DNA from: UBA11891 sp003533785
Lineage (GTDB): Bacteria; Bacteroidota; Bacteroidia; Flavobacteriales; Flavobacteriaceae
DNA length: 64,000 nt
NCBI GenBank assembly: GCA_949511625.1
Contig: CATFEX010000011.1
Span: forward strand, 1-64,000
Reading direction: 5' to 3'
The number at the start of each line of letters is the position of its first letter. The first letter of the stretch is position 1. Below, piece after piece: positions 44,391 through 53,161 of the stretch. The translations under genes were made by a program, and so were the position numbers. The notes under the pieces were generated by a model. That model worked only from the letters and a program-made list of their open reading frames with translations, had not been told where the DNA came from and did no database searches.

Positions 44391-44873
44391 ATGTCAAAGT
44401 TCAAAAAGAAAAAAAGTGGAGAATTGCCAGCCATTTCAACGGCTTCTCTTCCTGATATTGTATTTATGTTGCTGTTCTTTTTTATGGTTGCAACCGTAAT
44501 GCGTGACAGCACCTTAATGGTAGCAAATACATTACCTGCTGCGGACCAGATTCAAAAACTGGATAAGAAAGATCGTATAATGTATATCTATGCGGGAAAA
44601 CCCTCCAGCCGCTATATCGATAAATATGGAGCTGCCGGGCGAATACAATTAAACGACAAATTTGCTACTGTGGAAGAAGTAGGTGCTTTTATTTTAGCCG
44701 AACGTGCTTCCAAAAGACAAGAATTACAAAACGTTTTGACCACAGCGCTCAAGGTTGATGGGGAAACCAAAATGGGACTTGTAAGTGATATCAAGCAGGA
44801 GCTACGTAAAGTAAATGCGTTGAAAATCAACTATACTACTCGTGTAGGAGATTATCGACAAAACATCAATTAA
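44391..44873 (+). CDS. exbD: ExbD/TolR family biopolymer transport protein (copy 2)
   Basis: A 160-residue ExbD paralogue. A lysine-rich cytoplasmic start (KFKKKKSGE) precedes one membrane segment with the key Asp (ASLPDIVFMLLFFFMVATVM, ~18-37). The periplasmic part is DUF-like and shorter than in copy 1. Two different ExbD proteins with one ExbB suggest a mixed complex. The operon ends at a strong terminator (44892-44918). Confidence 0.9.
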   Translation: MSKFKKKKSGELPAISTASLPDIVFMLLFFFMVATVMRDSTLMVANTLPAADQIQKLDKKDRIMYIYAGKPSSRYIDKYGAAGRIQLNDKFATVEEVGAFILAERASKRQELQNVLTTALKVDGETKMGLVSDIKQELRKVNALKINYTTRVGDYRQNIN

Positions 44874-44891
44874 ACTCTTTTCAATACTCAT

Positions 44892-44918
44892 AAAATGCCT
44901 CATAATCGAGGCATTTTT
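44892..44918 (+). terminator. Rho-independent terminator after exbD copy 2
   Basis: AATGCCTC (44894-44901) pairs with GAGGCATT (44908-44915) with a 6-nt loop, followed by a T-run. It contains the ATG at 44895, which therefore is not a likely start of the next gene. Confidence 0.88.
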
Positions 44919-44933
44919 TTTTACCTTACTTCC

Positions 44934-45566
44934 ATGTATCATTTCCGTTGGCCTTGGTTTATTTTATTCTTGGGGATTTCATTGGGAATATGGGCGCAAG
45001 ACGCTGAACAGAATTCGTTCTACCGAGAAGATCAACTCTATGTAGGGATGAATTACTTAGTGAATCAAAGTAATTCGGAGAATTTCCAACAAGAAGGGCT
45101 GTCAAGTCAATTCCAATTGGGAGTCATACGTGATTTCCCTATTCATAGTTCAGGCAGATGGGCGGTTGGTTTAGGATTGGGATATGAACGCAATAGTCTA
45201 CGAAATAATATACAATGGAATGTGGATGCTACAGAAGTTATATATAGTTATGATGAGGCACAACAGATATTTAAGTTTCAAAGTCTGAGTTTTCCGATTG
45301 AAATTCGTTGGCGCTCTTCCACGTTGGATAAATACGCTTTTTGGAGAGTCTACACAGGGTTAAAGTGGCATCGAAATTGGACCTCAAACGAGCTATATCA
45401 GAGTCTGATTCGGACCTGGAGCCCGACAACCTATATTTCTCTGGGCTACAATACTTGGAATCTTCAAGTGGCCTACGCATTGACTCCGTTGTACAAAAAA
45501 ACGGCAATGCCAACAACAGATTCTCTACGACTCCTATCGTTGGGTCTGATTTTTTATATTTTCTAG
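44934..45566 (+). CDS. PorT-like outer-membrane beta-barrel protein
   Basis: A 210-residue protein with a signal peptide (FILFLGISLGIWAQ, cleavage near residue 21) and alternating beta-strands typical of a small outer-membrane barrel. Features are YVGMNYLVNQS, FQLGVIRDFPI, VGLGLGYERNSL, YISLGYNTWNLQVAYAL and a terminal LGLIFYIF strand. It resembles PorT, linked to type IX secretion in Bacteroidota. The order ExbD-PorT-rpoN-asnS supports this. I moved the start to ATG 44934 because the upstream ATG lies in a terminator. It overlaps the end of rpoN by 4 bp. Confidence 0.7.
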   Translation: MYHFRWPWFILFLGISLGIWAQDAEQNSFYREDQLYVGMNYLVNQSNSENFQQEGLSSQFQLGVIRDFPIHSSGRWAVGLGLGYERNSLRNNIQWNVDATEVIYSYDEAQQIFKFQSLSFPIEIRWRSSTLDKYAFWRVYTGLKWHRNWTSNELYQSLIRTWSPTTYISLGYNTWNLQVAYALTPLYKKTAMPTTDSLRLLSLGLIFYIF

Positions 45567-47005
45567 ATTTGTTTTCGGAGCCGAGCGACTGGAAATTCCA
45601 GTTGTTCGCGGTATTTGGCAACGGTTCTTCGAGCAACTGGATATCCTTTCTCCTTAAGTAGTTTCGAAAGTGCGCTATCTGTAAGTGGACTTTTTTTATC
45701 TTCGGATTCTATCAATTGCTCTAATATTTTTTTTATCTCAATTGTTGAAACATCTTCCCCTTCCTCATTTTTCATCCCCTCAGAAAAGAAGCTTTTTAGC
45801 AGTTTGGTGCCATATGGGGTGTCGATGTATTTACTGTTCGCTACCCTAGATATTGTGGATATGTCCATATTGATTTTATCAGCAATGTCTTTTAAGATCA
45901 TGGGTTTGAGATTTTTTTCATCTCCGCTTAAAAAATACGCTTTCTGGTGTTCGACAATCGAATTGATGGTCATTAGTAAGGTATTGTATCGCTGTTCAAT
46001 AGCTTCAATAAACCATTTAGCAGCGTCCAATTTTTGCTTAATAAAAAGCACGGCTTCTTCTTGTGATTTATTTTTTTCAGGAGCCTGTTTATATCCCGCA
46101 AACATTTCTTTGTAGGAATTTGAGACGCGCAGCTCCGGGGCATTCCGACGATTAAGCTCAACATGTACCTGACCATTTTCTATAGTCATAATAAAATCAG
46201 GCACAATGTGAGTATTTTGAGATGTATTGGCCAGAGCACCACCCGGTTTAGGATTCAACTTAGAGACTATTTCAAAAACTTCTTTAAGTTTTTCCTCATC
46301 CACTCCAAACTTATCCATCAACTTTTGATAGTGTTTTTTGGAGAATTCATTAAAAGCTTTAGTGATAATATTAAGCGCTAGTATGACAGCTTTACTGGGG
46401 TTTTGTTTTCGTTCTAATTGAAGTTGCAAGCACTCTTGCAGCGACCTGGCGCCAACACCCGGAGGGTCTAACCCCTGTACTTTTTTCAGTACTCGTAAAA
46501 GGGTTTCTTGCTCAATGAATATATTTTGAGTGAAGGCCAAATCATCGATAATTTCGTCCACACTTCTTCGGATGTAACCGCTCTCGTCTATACTCCCCAC
46601 CAAAAAGGTGGCGATTTCCTCTTCTTGTTCATTGAGTATTAGGTTTTGCAACTGACTGCTCAGCATTTGATGAAAGCTAATACCACCCGACACAGGAATA
46701 TTTTTTTCTTCTTGATCCGCGCTGTAATTTGATACTTGTGTTCGGTAGGCAGGAATATCATCGTCACTTAGGTAGCTGTCAATATCAATATCTTGAGCGT
46801 CTATAGTTTGATTCTCTTCATAGGCATCGGAATCACTTTCCGCAGTAGTGATTTCTTTTCCGTTTTCTAAGGCAGGATTTTCTCCTATTTCTGACTGAAT
46901 CTTTTGCTCCAATTCTTGTGTAGACAACTGTATCAACTTCATTAGTTGAATCTGCTGGGGAGATAACTTTTGCGAAAGTTTTAATTGGAGCTGTTGTTTG
47001 ATCAT
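45563..47005 (-). CDS. rpoN: RNA polymerase sigma-54 factor
   Basis: A 480-residue sigma-54. Region I is Gln/Leu-rich (KLSPQQIQLMKLIQLSTQELEQKI, residues ~13-36). An acidic region II spans ~50-95. The core-binding domain has GLDPPGVGARSLQECLQLQL. The HTH contains DISTISRVANSKYIDTPYG. The RpoN box ARRTVAKYRE is at 458-467 near the C-terminus. All parts are intact, so it should direct -24/-12 promoters with AAA+ activators, none of which is in this window. It has a TATCTTTG promoter element 16 nt before the start. Confidence 0.96.
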   Translation of the reverse strand: MIKQQLQLKLSQKLSPQQIQLMKLIQLSTQELEQKIQSEIGENPALENGKEITTAESDSDAYEENQTIDAQDIDIDSYLSDDDIPAYRTQVSNYSADQEEKNIPVSGGISFHQMLSSQLQNLILNEQEEEIATFLVGSIDESGYIRRSVDEIIDDLAFTQNIFIEQETLLRVLKKVQGLDPPGVGARSLQECLQLQLERKQNPSKAVILALNIITKAFNEFSKKHYQKLMDKFGVDEEKLKEVFEIVSKLNPKPGGALANTSQNTHIVPDFIMTIENGQVHVELNRRNAPELRVSNSYKEMFAGYKQAPEKNKSQEEAVLFIKQKLDAAKWFIEAIEQRYNTLLMTINSIVEHQKAYFLSGDEKNLKPMILKDIADKINMDISTISRVANSKYIDTPYGTKLLKSFFSEGMKNEEGEDVSTIEIKKILEQLIESEDKKSPLTDSALSKLLKEKGYPVARRTVAKYREQLEFPVARLRKQI

Positions 47006-47021
47006 AGCTGTTATGCTATTT

Positions 47022-47029
47022 CAAAGATA
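47022..47029 (-). promoter_or_regulatory. TAnnTTTG promoter element of rpoN
   Basis: Minus-strand TATCTTTG, an exact -7 match, ends 16 nt before the ATG of rpoN. A TTG abuts it directly but is too close to act as -33 box. Confidence 0.5.
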
Positions 47030-47055
47030 CAAATTGCCTAAATAATCCTTGGGGG

Positions 47056-48486
47056 TTAGAATGACGCATTCTGTGGAGTACGAGGAAAAGGAATAACATC
47101 ACGAATGTTTCCCATACCTGTACTGAACTGAACGAGTCGCTCAAAACCAAGTCCAAAACCAGAATGAGGCGCCGTTCCAAAGCGTCGCAGGTCCAAATAC
47201 CAATCTAGTTCTTCGGGATCAATTCCTTGCTTCGCCATCCGTTCTTCAAGCACGGATAATCGCTCTTCTCTTTGAGAACCTCCCACCATCTCTCCAATAC
47301 CTGGAAAAAGAATATCCATGGCTCGAACTGTTTTCTGGTCATCGTTCAAGCGCATATAGAACGCTTTGATTTTCGCAGGATAATCAAAAAGAATAACGGG
47401 ACACTTATAATGCTTTTCTACCAAATAACGTTCGTGTTCGCTTTGAAGGTCTATACCCCATTCCTCTACAGGAAACTTGAATTTCTTTTTTTTATTGGGC
47501 TTGGAATTCTTTAATATTTCAATAGCTTCGGTGTAGCTAGTTCGCTGAAACTTGTTGGAAACTACAAATTGAATTTTTTCAACCAGTCCCATTTCACTTC
47601 TTTCGGCCTGGGGTTTCGTTTTTTCTTCTTGTTCTAGGCGTTGGTTGAGAAACTGTAAATCGGAGTCGCAATGCTCGAGAAGGTATTGCAATACATATTT
47701 AATAAAAACTTCTGCCAGATCCATATTGTCGTTGAGATCATAGAAAGCCATTTCGGGTTCAATCATCCAAAATTCAGCCAAATGGCGAGTCGTATTTGAA
47801 TTTTCAGCTCTAAAAGTAGGGCCAAAGGTGTAGACATTCCCCAAGCCAAGGGCAAAGGTTTCTGCTTCTAATTGTCCTGAGACCGTGAGATTGGTTTCCT
47901 TCCCAAAAAAGTCTTCTTTATAATCGACATTTCCCTCTGCCGTAGTTGGGGGTTGTTGAGCGGGAAGGGTTGTGACCCGAAACATCTCTCCTGCACCCTC
48001 TGCATCACTTCCTGTAATTATAGGAGTATTGACATAATAAAATCCTTCTGTTCTAAAAAACTGATGAACGGCGAATGCAAGGGCGGAGCGAACTCGCATG
48101 ACCGCACCAAAAGTATTGGTTCGCACTCGAAGATGAGCTTGTTCTCGAAGGAATTCAAAACTGTGTTTTTTGGGCTGTATCGGATACTGATCAGGGTCGG
48201 CTTCCCCAAGAACCATTAATTCTTCTACTTGTATTTCAACCGATTGTCCTTTTCCTTGGCTTTCGACCAATTTACCATTGATAGCTACAGCAGCTCCAGT
48301 ATTTATTTTTTTAAGGAGATTTTCTTCTAGGGTTTCAAAATCAACAACGCACTGCAGGCTTTGCAGGCTGGATCCATCATTCAAAGCAATAAAGCGGTTG
48401 GCTCTAAAAGTACGAACCCAACCTTTGACTATCACTTTTTGACCGATCCAACTCGTGTCCTTAAACAGGGCATCGATTTTTACCAT
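47056..48486 (-). CDS. asnS: Asparagine--tRNA ligase
   Basis: A 476-residue class II aminoacyl-tRNA synthetase. The N-terminal OB-fold anticodon-binding domain (~1-105) contains VKGWVRTFRANR. The catalytic domain has motif 1 around VRVRSALAFAVHQFF, motif 2 GPTFRAENSNTTRHLAEFWMIEPEM and motif 3 GFGLGFERLV near the C-terminus. It charges tRNA-Asn directly. Length and motifs are normal for AsnRS; AspRS is excluded by the active-site pattern and size. A TATCTTTG element precedes the gene. Confidence 0.96.
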   Translation of the reverse strand: MVKIDALFKDTSWIGQKVIVKGWVRTFRANRFIALNDGSSLQSLQCVVDFETLEENLLKKINTGAAVAINGKLVESQGKGQSVEIQVEELMVLGEADPDQYPIQPKKHSFEFLREQAHLRVRTNTFGAVMRVRSALAFAVHQFFRTEGFYYVNTPIITGSDAEGAGEMFRVTTLPAQQPPTTAEGNVDYKEDFFGKETNLTVSGQLEAETFALGLGNVYTFGPTFRAENSNTTRHLAEFWMIEPEMAFYDLNDNMDLAEVFIKYVLQYLLEHCDSDLQFLNQRLEQEEKTKPQAERSEMGLVEKIQFVVSNKFQRTSYTEAIEILKNSKPNKKKKFKFPVEEWGIDLQSEHERYLVEKHYKCPVILFDYPAKIKAFYMRLNDDQKTVRAMDILFPGIGEMVGGSQREERLSVLEERMAKQGIDPEELDWYLDLRRFGTAPHSGFGLGFERLVQFSTGMGNIRDVIPFPRTPQNASF

Positions 48487-48503
48487 TTCTTGAAATTTTG
48501 CAG

Positions 48504-48511
48504 CAAAGATA
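48504..48511 (-). promoter_or_regulatory. TAnnTTTG promoter element of asnS
   Basis: Minus-strand TATCTTTG, an exact -7 match, ends 17 nt before the ATG of asnS and sits in the 52-bp gap after the exporter gene. It suggests that asnS has its own promoter. Confidence 0.5.
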
Positions 48512-48538
48512 AAGTTATTTCCATAGCTACTCGAGCAT

Positions 48539-50923
48539 TCATCTTTCTTGTTTTTCCTCTACTATTTTGATTTTAGGCTCTTTTAAAACTTTTTCGTTAC
48601 TGAAGCTGTCTTCTAAGGAAATCAACAGGGAAGGAAGTAAAATAAGGTTTGCCAGCATCGCAAAAAGAAGTGTAACAGCAACCAGTCCTCCCAAAGCTCG
48701 GGTGCCTCCAAAGTTGGAGCTCATAAAGACAATGAATCCAAAAAAGAGTACTACTGAAGTGTAAAACATACTGATTCCTGTTTCTTTTAAAGCTGCGTAA
48801 ACTGACCGCTTGATTTTCCAATTGGATTCGATGAGTTCCTGACGGTATTTGGCCAGGAAGTGGATTGTGTCATCTACAGAAATTCCAAAGGCAATGCTAA
48901 AGACTAAGATAGTAGACGGTTTCAGGGGAATTCCCGTAAATCCCATCACCCCAGCGGTAATGATTAAAGGTAATAGGTTTGGAATTAGTGAAACAACAAT
49001 CATTTTTAGGGAACGAAACATATAAGCCATGAAAAGGGCAATGAGAATAATCGCCAACAATAGTGATAAAAATAAATTTTTGATCAGATAATGCGTCCCC
49101 TTTAAAAAGAGTAAAGATTTTCCAGTCAATTCCACGGTATATCGTTTTTCAGGGAAAATCTTTTGAATGGCTTTTATCAAATCGGCTTCTATTTGTTCCA
49201 TCCGATCAGTTGGAACGTCCTGCATAAAAGTTGTAAGCCGAGCATATTGCCCCGTAGAATCTACATAATTAGCCAAAAGATCACCATTAGCCGATACATT
49301 GTTGATATAGGGTAAAATAAATCTGTTTTCCTGAGTTGTGGGTAACTGGTAGTAATTTACATTGCCATTGTAATAGGCTTGTTTAGCATATTTATAAGCG
49401 TTCACAATAGAAACGGGAGTTGACAATTCGGGAATATCATCTATTGTCTCATGTAAGCGATTAATTCGTCGAAGGGTAGACAAACTGTAGGCTCCTTTTT
49501 GCCGTTTGGTATCGAATCGAATTTCTAAGGGGACGATTCCTTTGAACTCTTTTTCAAAGAAAATAATATCATCAAAAAAGGCCGCTTTTTTGGGCATGTC
49601 CTCAATAAGACTGCCCGAAATTTTGATTTGGTATATACCGATGATTCCGAGTGCCAGACTGATTACTGAAATAATATAGACGCCAATTTTCTTATTTTTT
49701 ACTATGGTTTCCATTTGTCTGACAATTCCTTCGATCCACTTGTTTTTTAAGTGCTTCAAGTGTTTTGAGTTGGGAGATGGAAGAAAACTATAAATGATAG
49801 GAATCATAAACAACGAAAGCAAAAATATCCCGACGATATTGAGAGAGGCCACAATACCAAATTCTTTCAGAATTTTACTGTTGGTTAGAATGAAGGTGGC
49901 AAAACCTGATGCTGTAGTAAGGTTGGTCATCAGGGTTGCGTTTCCAATTTTGGTTATGACCCGCTGTAAGGATTTGATTTTATTTCCGTGTTTAGCAACT
50001 TCAAGCTGGTATTTGTTGATCAAGAAAATACAGTTTGGAACTCCAATTACGATAATCAGAGGAGGAATTAGCGCCGTAAGAACTGTAATTTCGTACCCCA
50101 AAAACCCCAAGACACCAAAGGCCCACATAACACCAATCAATACTACTAGAAGGGAAATAAATGTGGCACGGAAAGAGCGGAAAAAGAGAAAAAAGATTAG
50201 CGAAGTCAGCAGGGTAGCAAAAAGGACAAAAATTCCGATTTCATCCACGATATTCTGAGAGTTGAGGGTCCGTACGTAGGGCATTCCAGAAACCCGTAAA
50301 TCTGTTTGATAGGTCTTTTCAAAAGCATTTATTTCTGGGATGAGATCATCAAAGATGAAATCCTTTCGGGCTGCTGAATTCACCAGTTCTTTCTTCATAT
50401 ACACCAGTGATCGAACGGTTCCAGTCTCGGTATTATAAAGCAGGTCTTTGTAGAAGGGTAGTTCTAGGAAAAGCGTTTGCTTGTATTGATCTAGAATGGC
50501 TTGGTCTTCAACAATAGAGTCCAAAAGAGGTACCAAATCAAATCGTTCTTCTCGTGTATTTTTTTTAAGCCCTTTGAGGTTCTCCACTGAGAGAACACTT
50601 TCAACTTCTGGGTAGCGGGTTAGTTTCTCATTGAGGGATTTCCAAGCTTTAAGATTAGTTGAGTTAAAGAAAGCTGTATCCTTAAGGGCAATGACAACCA
50701 GGTTGCCTTCCTCGCCAAAGGTTTCTAAAAATTTTTGATATCGAAGATTTTCGGGGTGCTTGTCGGGTAGGAGATTGGCTTCAGTGTAAGTGAATTGCAT
50801 ATACTGCCACTGGGTAGACCAAAAAAGAGTTACACCGAGAATTCCAAATAAAATTAGAATTCGGTTTCTAAGAATGAGTCGCGCCATGGCCTCCCAAAAA
50901 TTAAACTGCCTTTTTTTTATCAT
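48539..50923 (-). CDS. MMPL/RND superfamily exporter
   Basis: A 794-residue membrane protein with two repeats, each made of one membrane helix, a large periplasmic loop and five more helices (12 in all). Diagnostic parts are the helix-rich block after FATLLTSLIFFLFFRSF, LTALIPPLIIVIGVPNCIFL and the second copy SIAFGISVDDTIHFLAKYR with its proton-path Asp pair. It belongs to the MMPL-type exporters of lipids or hydrophobic compounds. Its substrate is unknown. It lies 28 nt after frr, but no functional link is clear. Confidence 0.88.
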   Translation of the reverse strand: MIKKRQFNFWEAMARLILRNRILILFGILGVTLFWSTQWQYMQFTYTEANLLPDKHPENLRYQKFLETFGEEGNLVVIALKDTAFFNSTNLKAWKSLNEKLTRYPEVESVLSVENLKGLKKNTREERFDLVPLLDSIVEDQAILDQYKQTLFLELPFYKDLLYNTETGTVRSLVYMKKELVNSAARKDFIFDDLIPEINAFEKTYQTDLRVSGMPYVRTLNSQNIVDEIGIFVLFATLLTSLIFFLFFRSFRATFISLLVVLIGVMWAFGVLGFLGYEITVLTALIPPLIIVIGVPNCIFLINKYQLEVAKHGNKIKSLQRVITKIGNATLMTNLTTASGFATFILTNSKILKEFGIVASLNIVGIFLLSLFMIPIIYSFLPSPNSKHLKHLKNKWIEGIVRQMETIVKNKKIGVYIISVISLALGIIGIYQIKISGSLIEDMPKKAAFFDDIIFFEKEFKGIVPLEIRFDTKRQKGAYSLSTLRRINRLHETIDDIPELSTPVSIVNAYKYAKQAYYNGNVNYYQLPTTQENRFILPYINNVSANGDLLANYVDSTGQYARLTTFMQDVPTDRMEQIEADLIKAIQKIFPEKRYTVELTGKSLLFLKGTHYLIKNLFLSLLLAIILIALFMAYMFRSLKMIVVSLIPNLLPLIITAGVMGFTGIPLKPSTILVFSIAFGISVDDTIHFLAKYRQELIESNWKIKRSVYAALKETGISMFYTSVVLFFGFIVFMSSNFGGTRALGGLVAVTLLFAMLANLILLPSLLISLEDSFSNEKVLKEPKIKIVEEKQER

Positions 50924-50951
50924 AAATAGGGGGAAGCCTTTTGAAAGGAAA

Positions 50952-51506
50952 CTAAACGGTTAGGATTTCTTTTTCTTTGTTTTGAAAGATAAGGTCTACA
51001 TCTTTAATAAAGCGATCTGTAAGTTCTTGGATATCTTGCTCATAGTTTTTTTGGAGGTCTTCAATAGCCTCTGATTTTTTCACCTCTTGGTTGGCCTCTT
51101 TTCGAAAACCTCGAATACTTATTTTGGTATTTTCGGTCTCTGATTTGGCGAGTTTCACCAATTCTTTTCGTCGCTCTTCCGTCAAAGGAGGAATTGATAT
51201 GATGACGGATTCACCGTTATTCATGGGGGTAAACCCTAAATTGGCAATAAGTATGGCTTTTTCAACGTCTGCTAATAAGCTTTTTTCCCAAGGTTGTACG
51301 CTTAGGGTTCTTGCATCTGGAGTATTAATATTGGCTACCTGACTCAAAGGAGTCATCGTACCATAATAATCAATAGTCACCGTTGAAAGCATGACGGGGT
51401 TGGCTTTACCCGCCCGGATATTCAATAACTCTTTTTCCAAATGAGTTAAGGATTGTTCCATTTTTTCTTTAGCGCCAGCTACAATAAAGTCTAATTCTTC
51501 GTTCAT
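50952..51506 (-). CDS. frr: Ribosome recycling factor
   Basis: A 184-residue RRF that splits the ribosome after termination together with EF-G. It has the expected length and the three-helix body with LLNIRAGKANPVMLSTVTIDYYG-like start, TPDARTLSVQPWEKSL, IGFTP-like NLGFTPMNNGE and IPPLTEERRKELVKLAK. It follows pyrH by 9 nt, the conserved pyrH-frr pair. Confidence 0.96.
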   Translation of the reverse strand: MNEELDFIVAGAKEKMEQSLTHLEKELLNIRAGKANPVMLSTVTIDYYGTMTPLSQVANINTPDARTLSVQPWEKSLLADVEKAILIANLGFTPMNNGESVIISIPPLTEERRKELVKLAKSETENTKISIRGFRKEANQEVKKSEAIEDLQKNYEQDIQELTDRFIKDVDLIFQNKEKEILTV

Positions 51507-51515
51507 ACAATGGAT

Positions 51516-52223
51516 TTACAAATACACGCGTGTTCCAATATTTTCTCCCAAGGCAATTTTTTTGAGATTACCCCGATTATTCATGTCAAAAACGATAATT
51601 GGTAACTCATTTTCTTGGCTGAGTGTAAAGGCTGTTGTGTCCATTACTTTAAGCCCTTTTTTAAGAACATCATCAAAAGACAGAGTATCAAACTTGATGG
51701 CTTCTTTATTTTTTTCAGGGTCTTCGTTATAGATTCCATCTACCCGTGTTCCTTTCAAAATTACATCAGCATTGATTTCTATGGCACGAAGAACCGCCGC
51801 AGAGTCTGTGGTAAAGTAGGGGTTTCCAGTACCGGATCCAAAAATAACAACGCGCCCTTTTTCAAGATGCCGGGTCGCTTTTCTTTTAATAAAGGGTTCG
51901 GCGATGGCTTCGATTTTGATAGCGGTTTGCAAGCGCGTAGGTACCCCGTTGTCTTCTAAGGCACTTTGAAGTGCCAAGCCGTTGATGACCGTAGCCAGCA
52001 TGCCCATATAGTCGCCCTGGACCCGATCCATTCCTTTGCTAGCGCCTGAAATCCCTCTAAAAATATTTCCACCACCAATGACAATGGCAAGTTCGATTCC
52101 CAACTCGTGTAGGGCTTTTATGTCATTAGCATAGTCATCGAGCCGCTGTGGGTCAATGCCTGAAGTTCGGGATCCCATCAATGATTCCCCGCTCACTTTC
52201 AATAAAATTCGTTTGTATTTCAT
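51516..52223 (-). CDS. pyrH: UMP kinase
   Basis: A 235-residue hexameric UMP kinase of the amino-acid-kinase fold, phosphorylating UMP to UDP. Motifs are LLKVSGESLMG, VIGGGNIFRG, GDYMGMLATVINGLAL, FGSGTGNPYFTTDSAAVLRA and KGTRVDGIYNEDP. Length is normal. It is upstream of frr in the usual order. A TATATTTG element lies 17 nt before the ATG. Confidence 0.96.
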   Translation of the reverse strand: MKYKRILLKVSGESLMGSRTSGIDPQRLDDYANDIKALHELGIELAIVIGGGNIFRGISGASKGMDRVQGDYMGMLATVINGLALQSALEDNGVPTRLQTAIKIEAIAEPFIKRKATRHLEKGRVVIFGSGTGNPYFTTDSAAVLRAIEINADVILKGTRVDGIYNEDPEKNKEAIKFDTLSFDDVLKKGLKVMDTTAFTLSQENELPIIVFDMNNRGNLKKIALGENIGTRVYL

Positions 52224-52240
52224 AGCCCTTTAGGTTCCAA

Positions 52241-52248
52241 CAAATATA
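52241..52248 (-). promoter_or_regulatory. TAnnTTTG promoter element of pyrH
   Basis: Minus-strand TATATTTG, an exact -7 match, ends 17 nt before the pyrH start. This separates pyrH-frr from the nad operon upstream. Confidence 0.45.
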
Positions 52249-52285
52249 AGAAATCGAGAGGGATTCTTGAAATGGTAGTATGGGC

Positions 52286-53161
52286 TCAACTTGTGGCTTT
52301 CAGACTTAAATCAATATTTTGAGCAGAATGAGTCAGTGCTCCCAGTGAAACATAATCTACCCCTGTTTCGGCAATGGCTACAATAGTTTCTTTCGTAATA
52401 TTTCCAGAAGCTTCTGTAGGAAATTGCCCCGCGTTGATATGCAACGCTTCTTTTAGTTTTTCTGGATTCATATTATCCAAAAGCAAACGATTGATCCACG
52501 GGTATTGTAGACAGGTTGTAACTTCTTGCAAGCTGCGGGTCTCTACAATCACAGCGAGTGGATGTTCTAAGGCATCCAAATAGATTCGGACTTTTTCGAG
52601 TGTTGTTTCTAAAGAGCCATTGTAATCAATGTGATTGTCTTTGATCATGATGGCATCATACAAGCCCATTCTATGATTTACACCACCTCCTATTTGAACG
52701 GCCCATTTTTCGGCGTGGCGAAAGTTTGGTGTTGTTTTACGGGTATCCAATAATTGACAAGAAGTATGTCCAATCAGTTGAGATAAATCCTTGGTTAGAC
52801 TTGCAATTCCGCTCATGCGCTGCAGGCAATTTAAAACCAATCGTTCGGTAGCCAAGAGGGACTGAGACGATCCTTCTACCTCAAAGACTATACTTTCCTT
52901 TTCTACCTTTGTTCCATCGGATATCATGGTCATCATAGTCAAGGATGGATCGAATTCTTTAAAAATCATGGAAGCCATCTCCACACCAGCAATCACACAA
53001 TCCTCTTTTACCAATAATTGAGCGCGATGTTTCTTTGCAGAAGATAAGCAGGCCAAAGCAGAATGATCAGCATCACCTATGTCTTCCTGTAAGGCAGATT
53101 GAATTAATCTTTTTAGGGGTTCTTTATATTGATCTTGAAAACTTCTAGGCATAGTCAGCAT
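52286..53161 (-). CDS. nadC: Nicotinate-nucleotide pyrophosphorylase (carboxylating)
   Basis: A 291-residue quinolinate phosphoribosyltransferase making nicotinate mononucleotide from quinolinate and PRPP. Motifs are EDIGDADHSA, LLDTRKTTPNFRHAEKWAVQIGGGVNHRMGLYD, IMIKDNH, VIVETRS and ETGVDYVSLGALTHS. A second Met at residue 4 (start 53152) is also possible. The start overlaps the end of nadB, so it is the last gene of nadA-nadB-nadC. Confidence 0.95.
   Translation of the reverse strand: MLTMPRSFQDQYKEPLKRLIQSALQEDIGDADHSALACLSSAKKHRAQLLVKEDCVIAGVEMASMIFKEFDPSLTMMTMISDGTKVEKESIVFEVEGSSQSLLATERLVLNCLQRMSGIASLTKDLSQLIGHTSCQLLDTRKTTPNFRHAEKWAVQIGGGVNHRMGLYDAIMIKDNHIDYNGSLETTLEKVRIYLDALEHPLAVIVETRSLQEVTTCLQYPWINRLLLDNMNPEKLKEALHINAGQFPTEASGNITKETIVAIAETGVDYVSLGALTHSAQNIDLSLKATS

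Noticed and set aside
44895..44933. Upstream ATG as start of the PorT-like gene
   Set aside because: The ATG lies inside the stem of a rho-independent terminator, and a signal peptide begins at the later ATG.
45615..46115. Plus-strand open frame of 166 codons opposite rpoN
   Set aside because: It is antisense to a well-conserved gene and its translation shows no domain; likewise the long frames opposite the exporter (49794-50258) and uppP (56635-57153).
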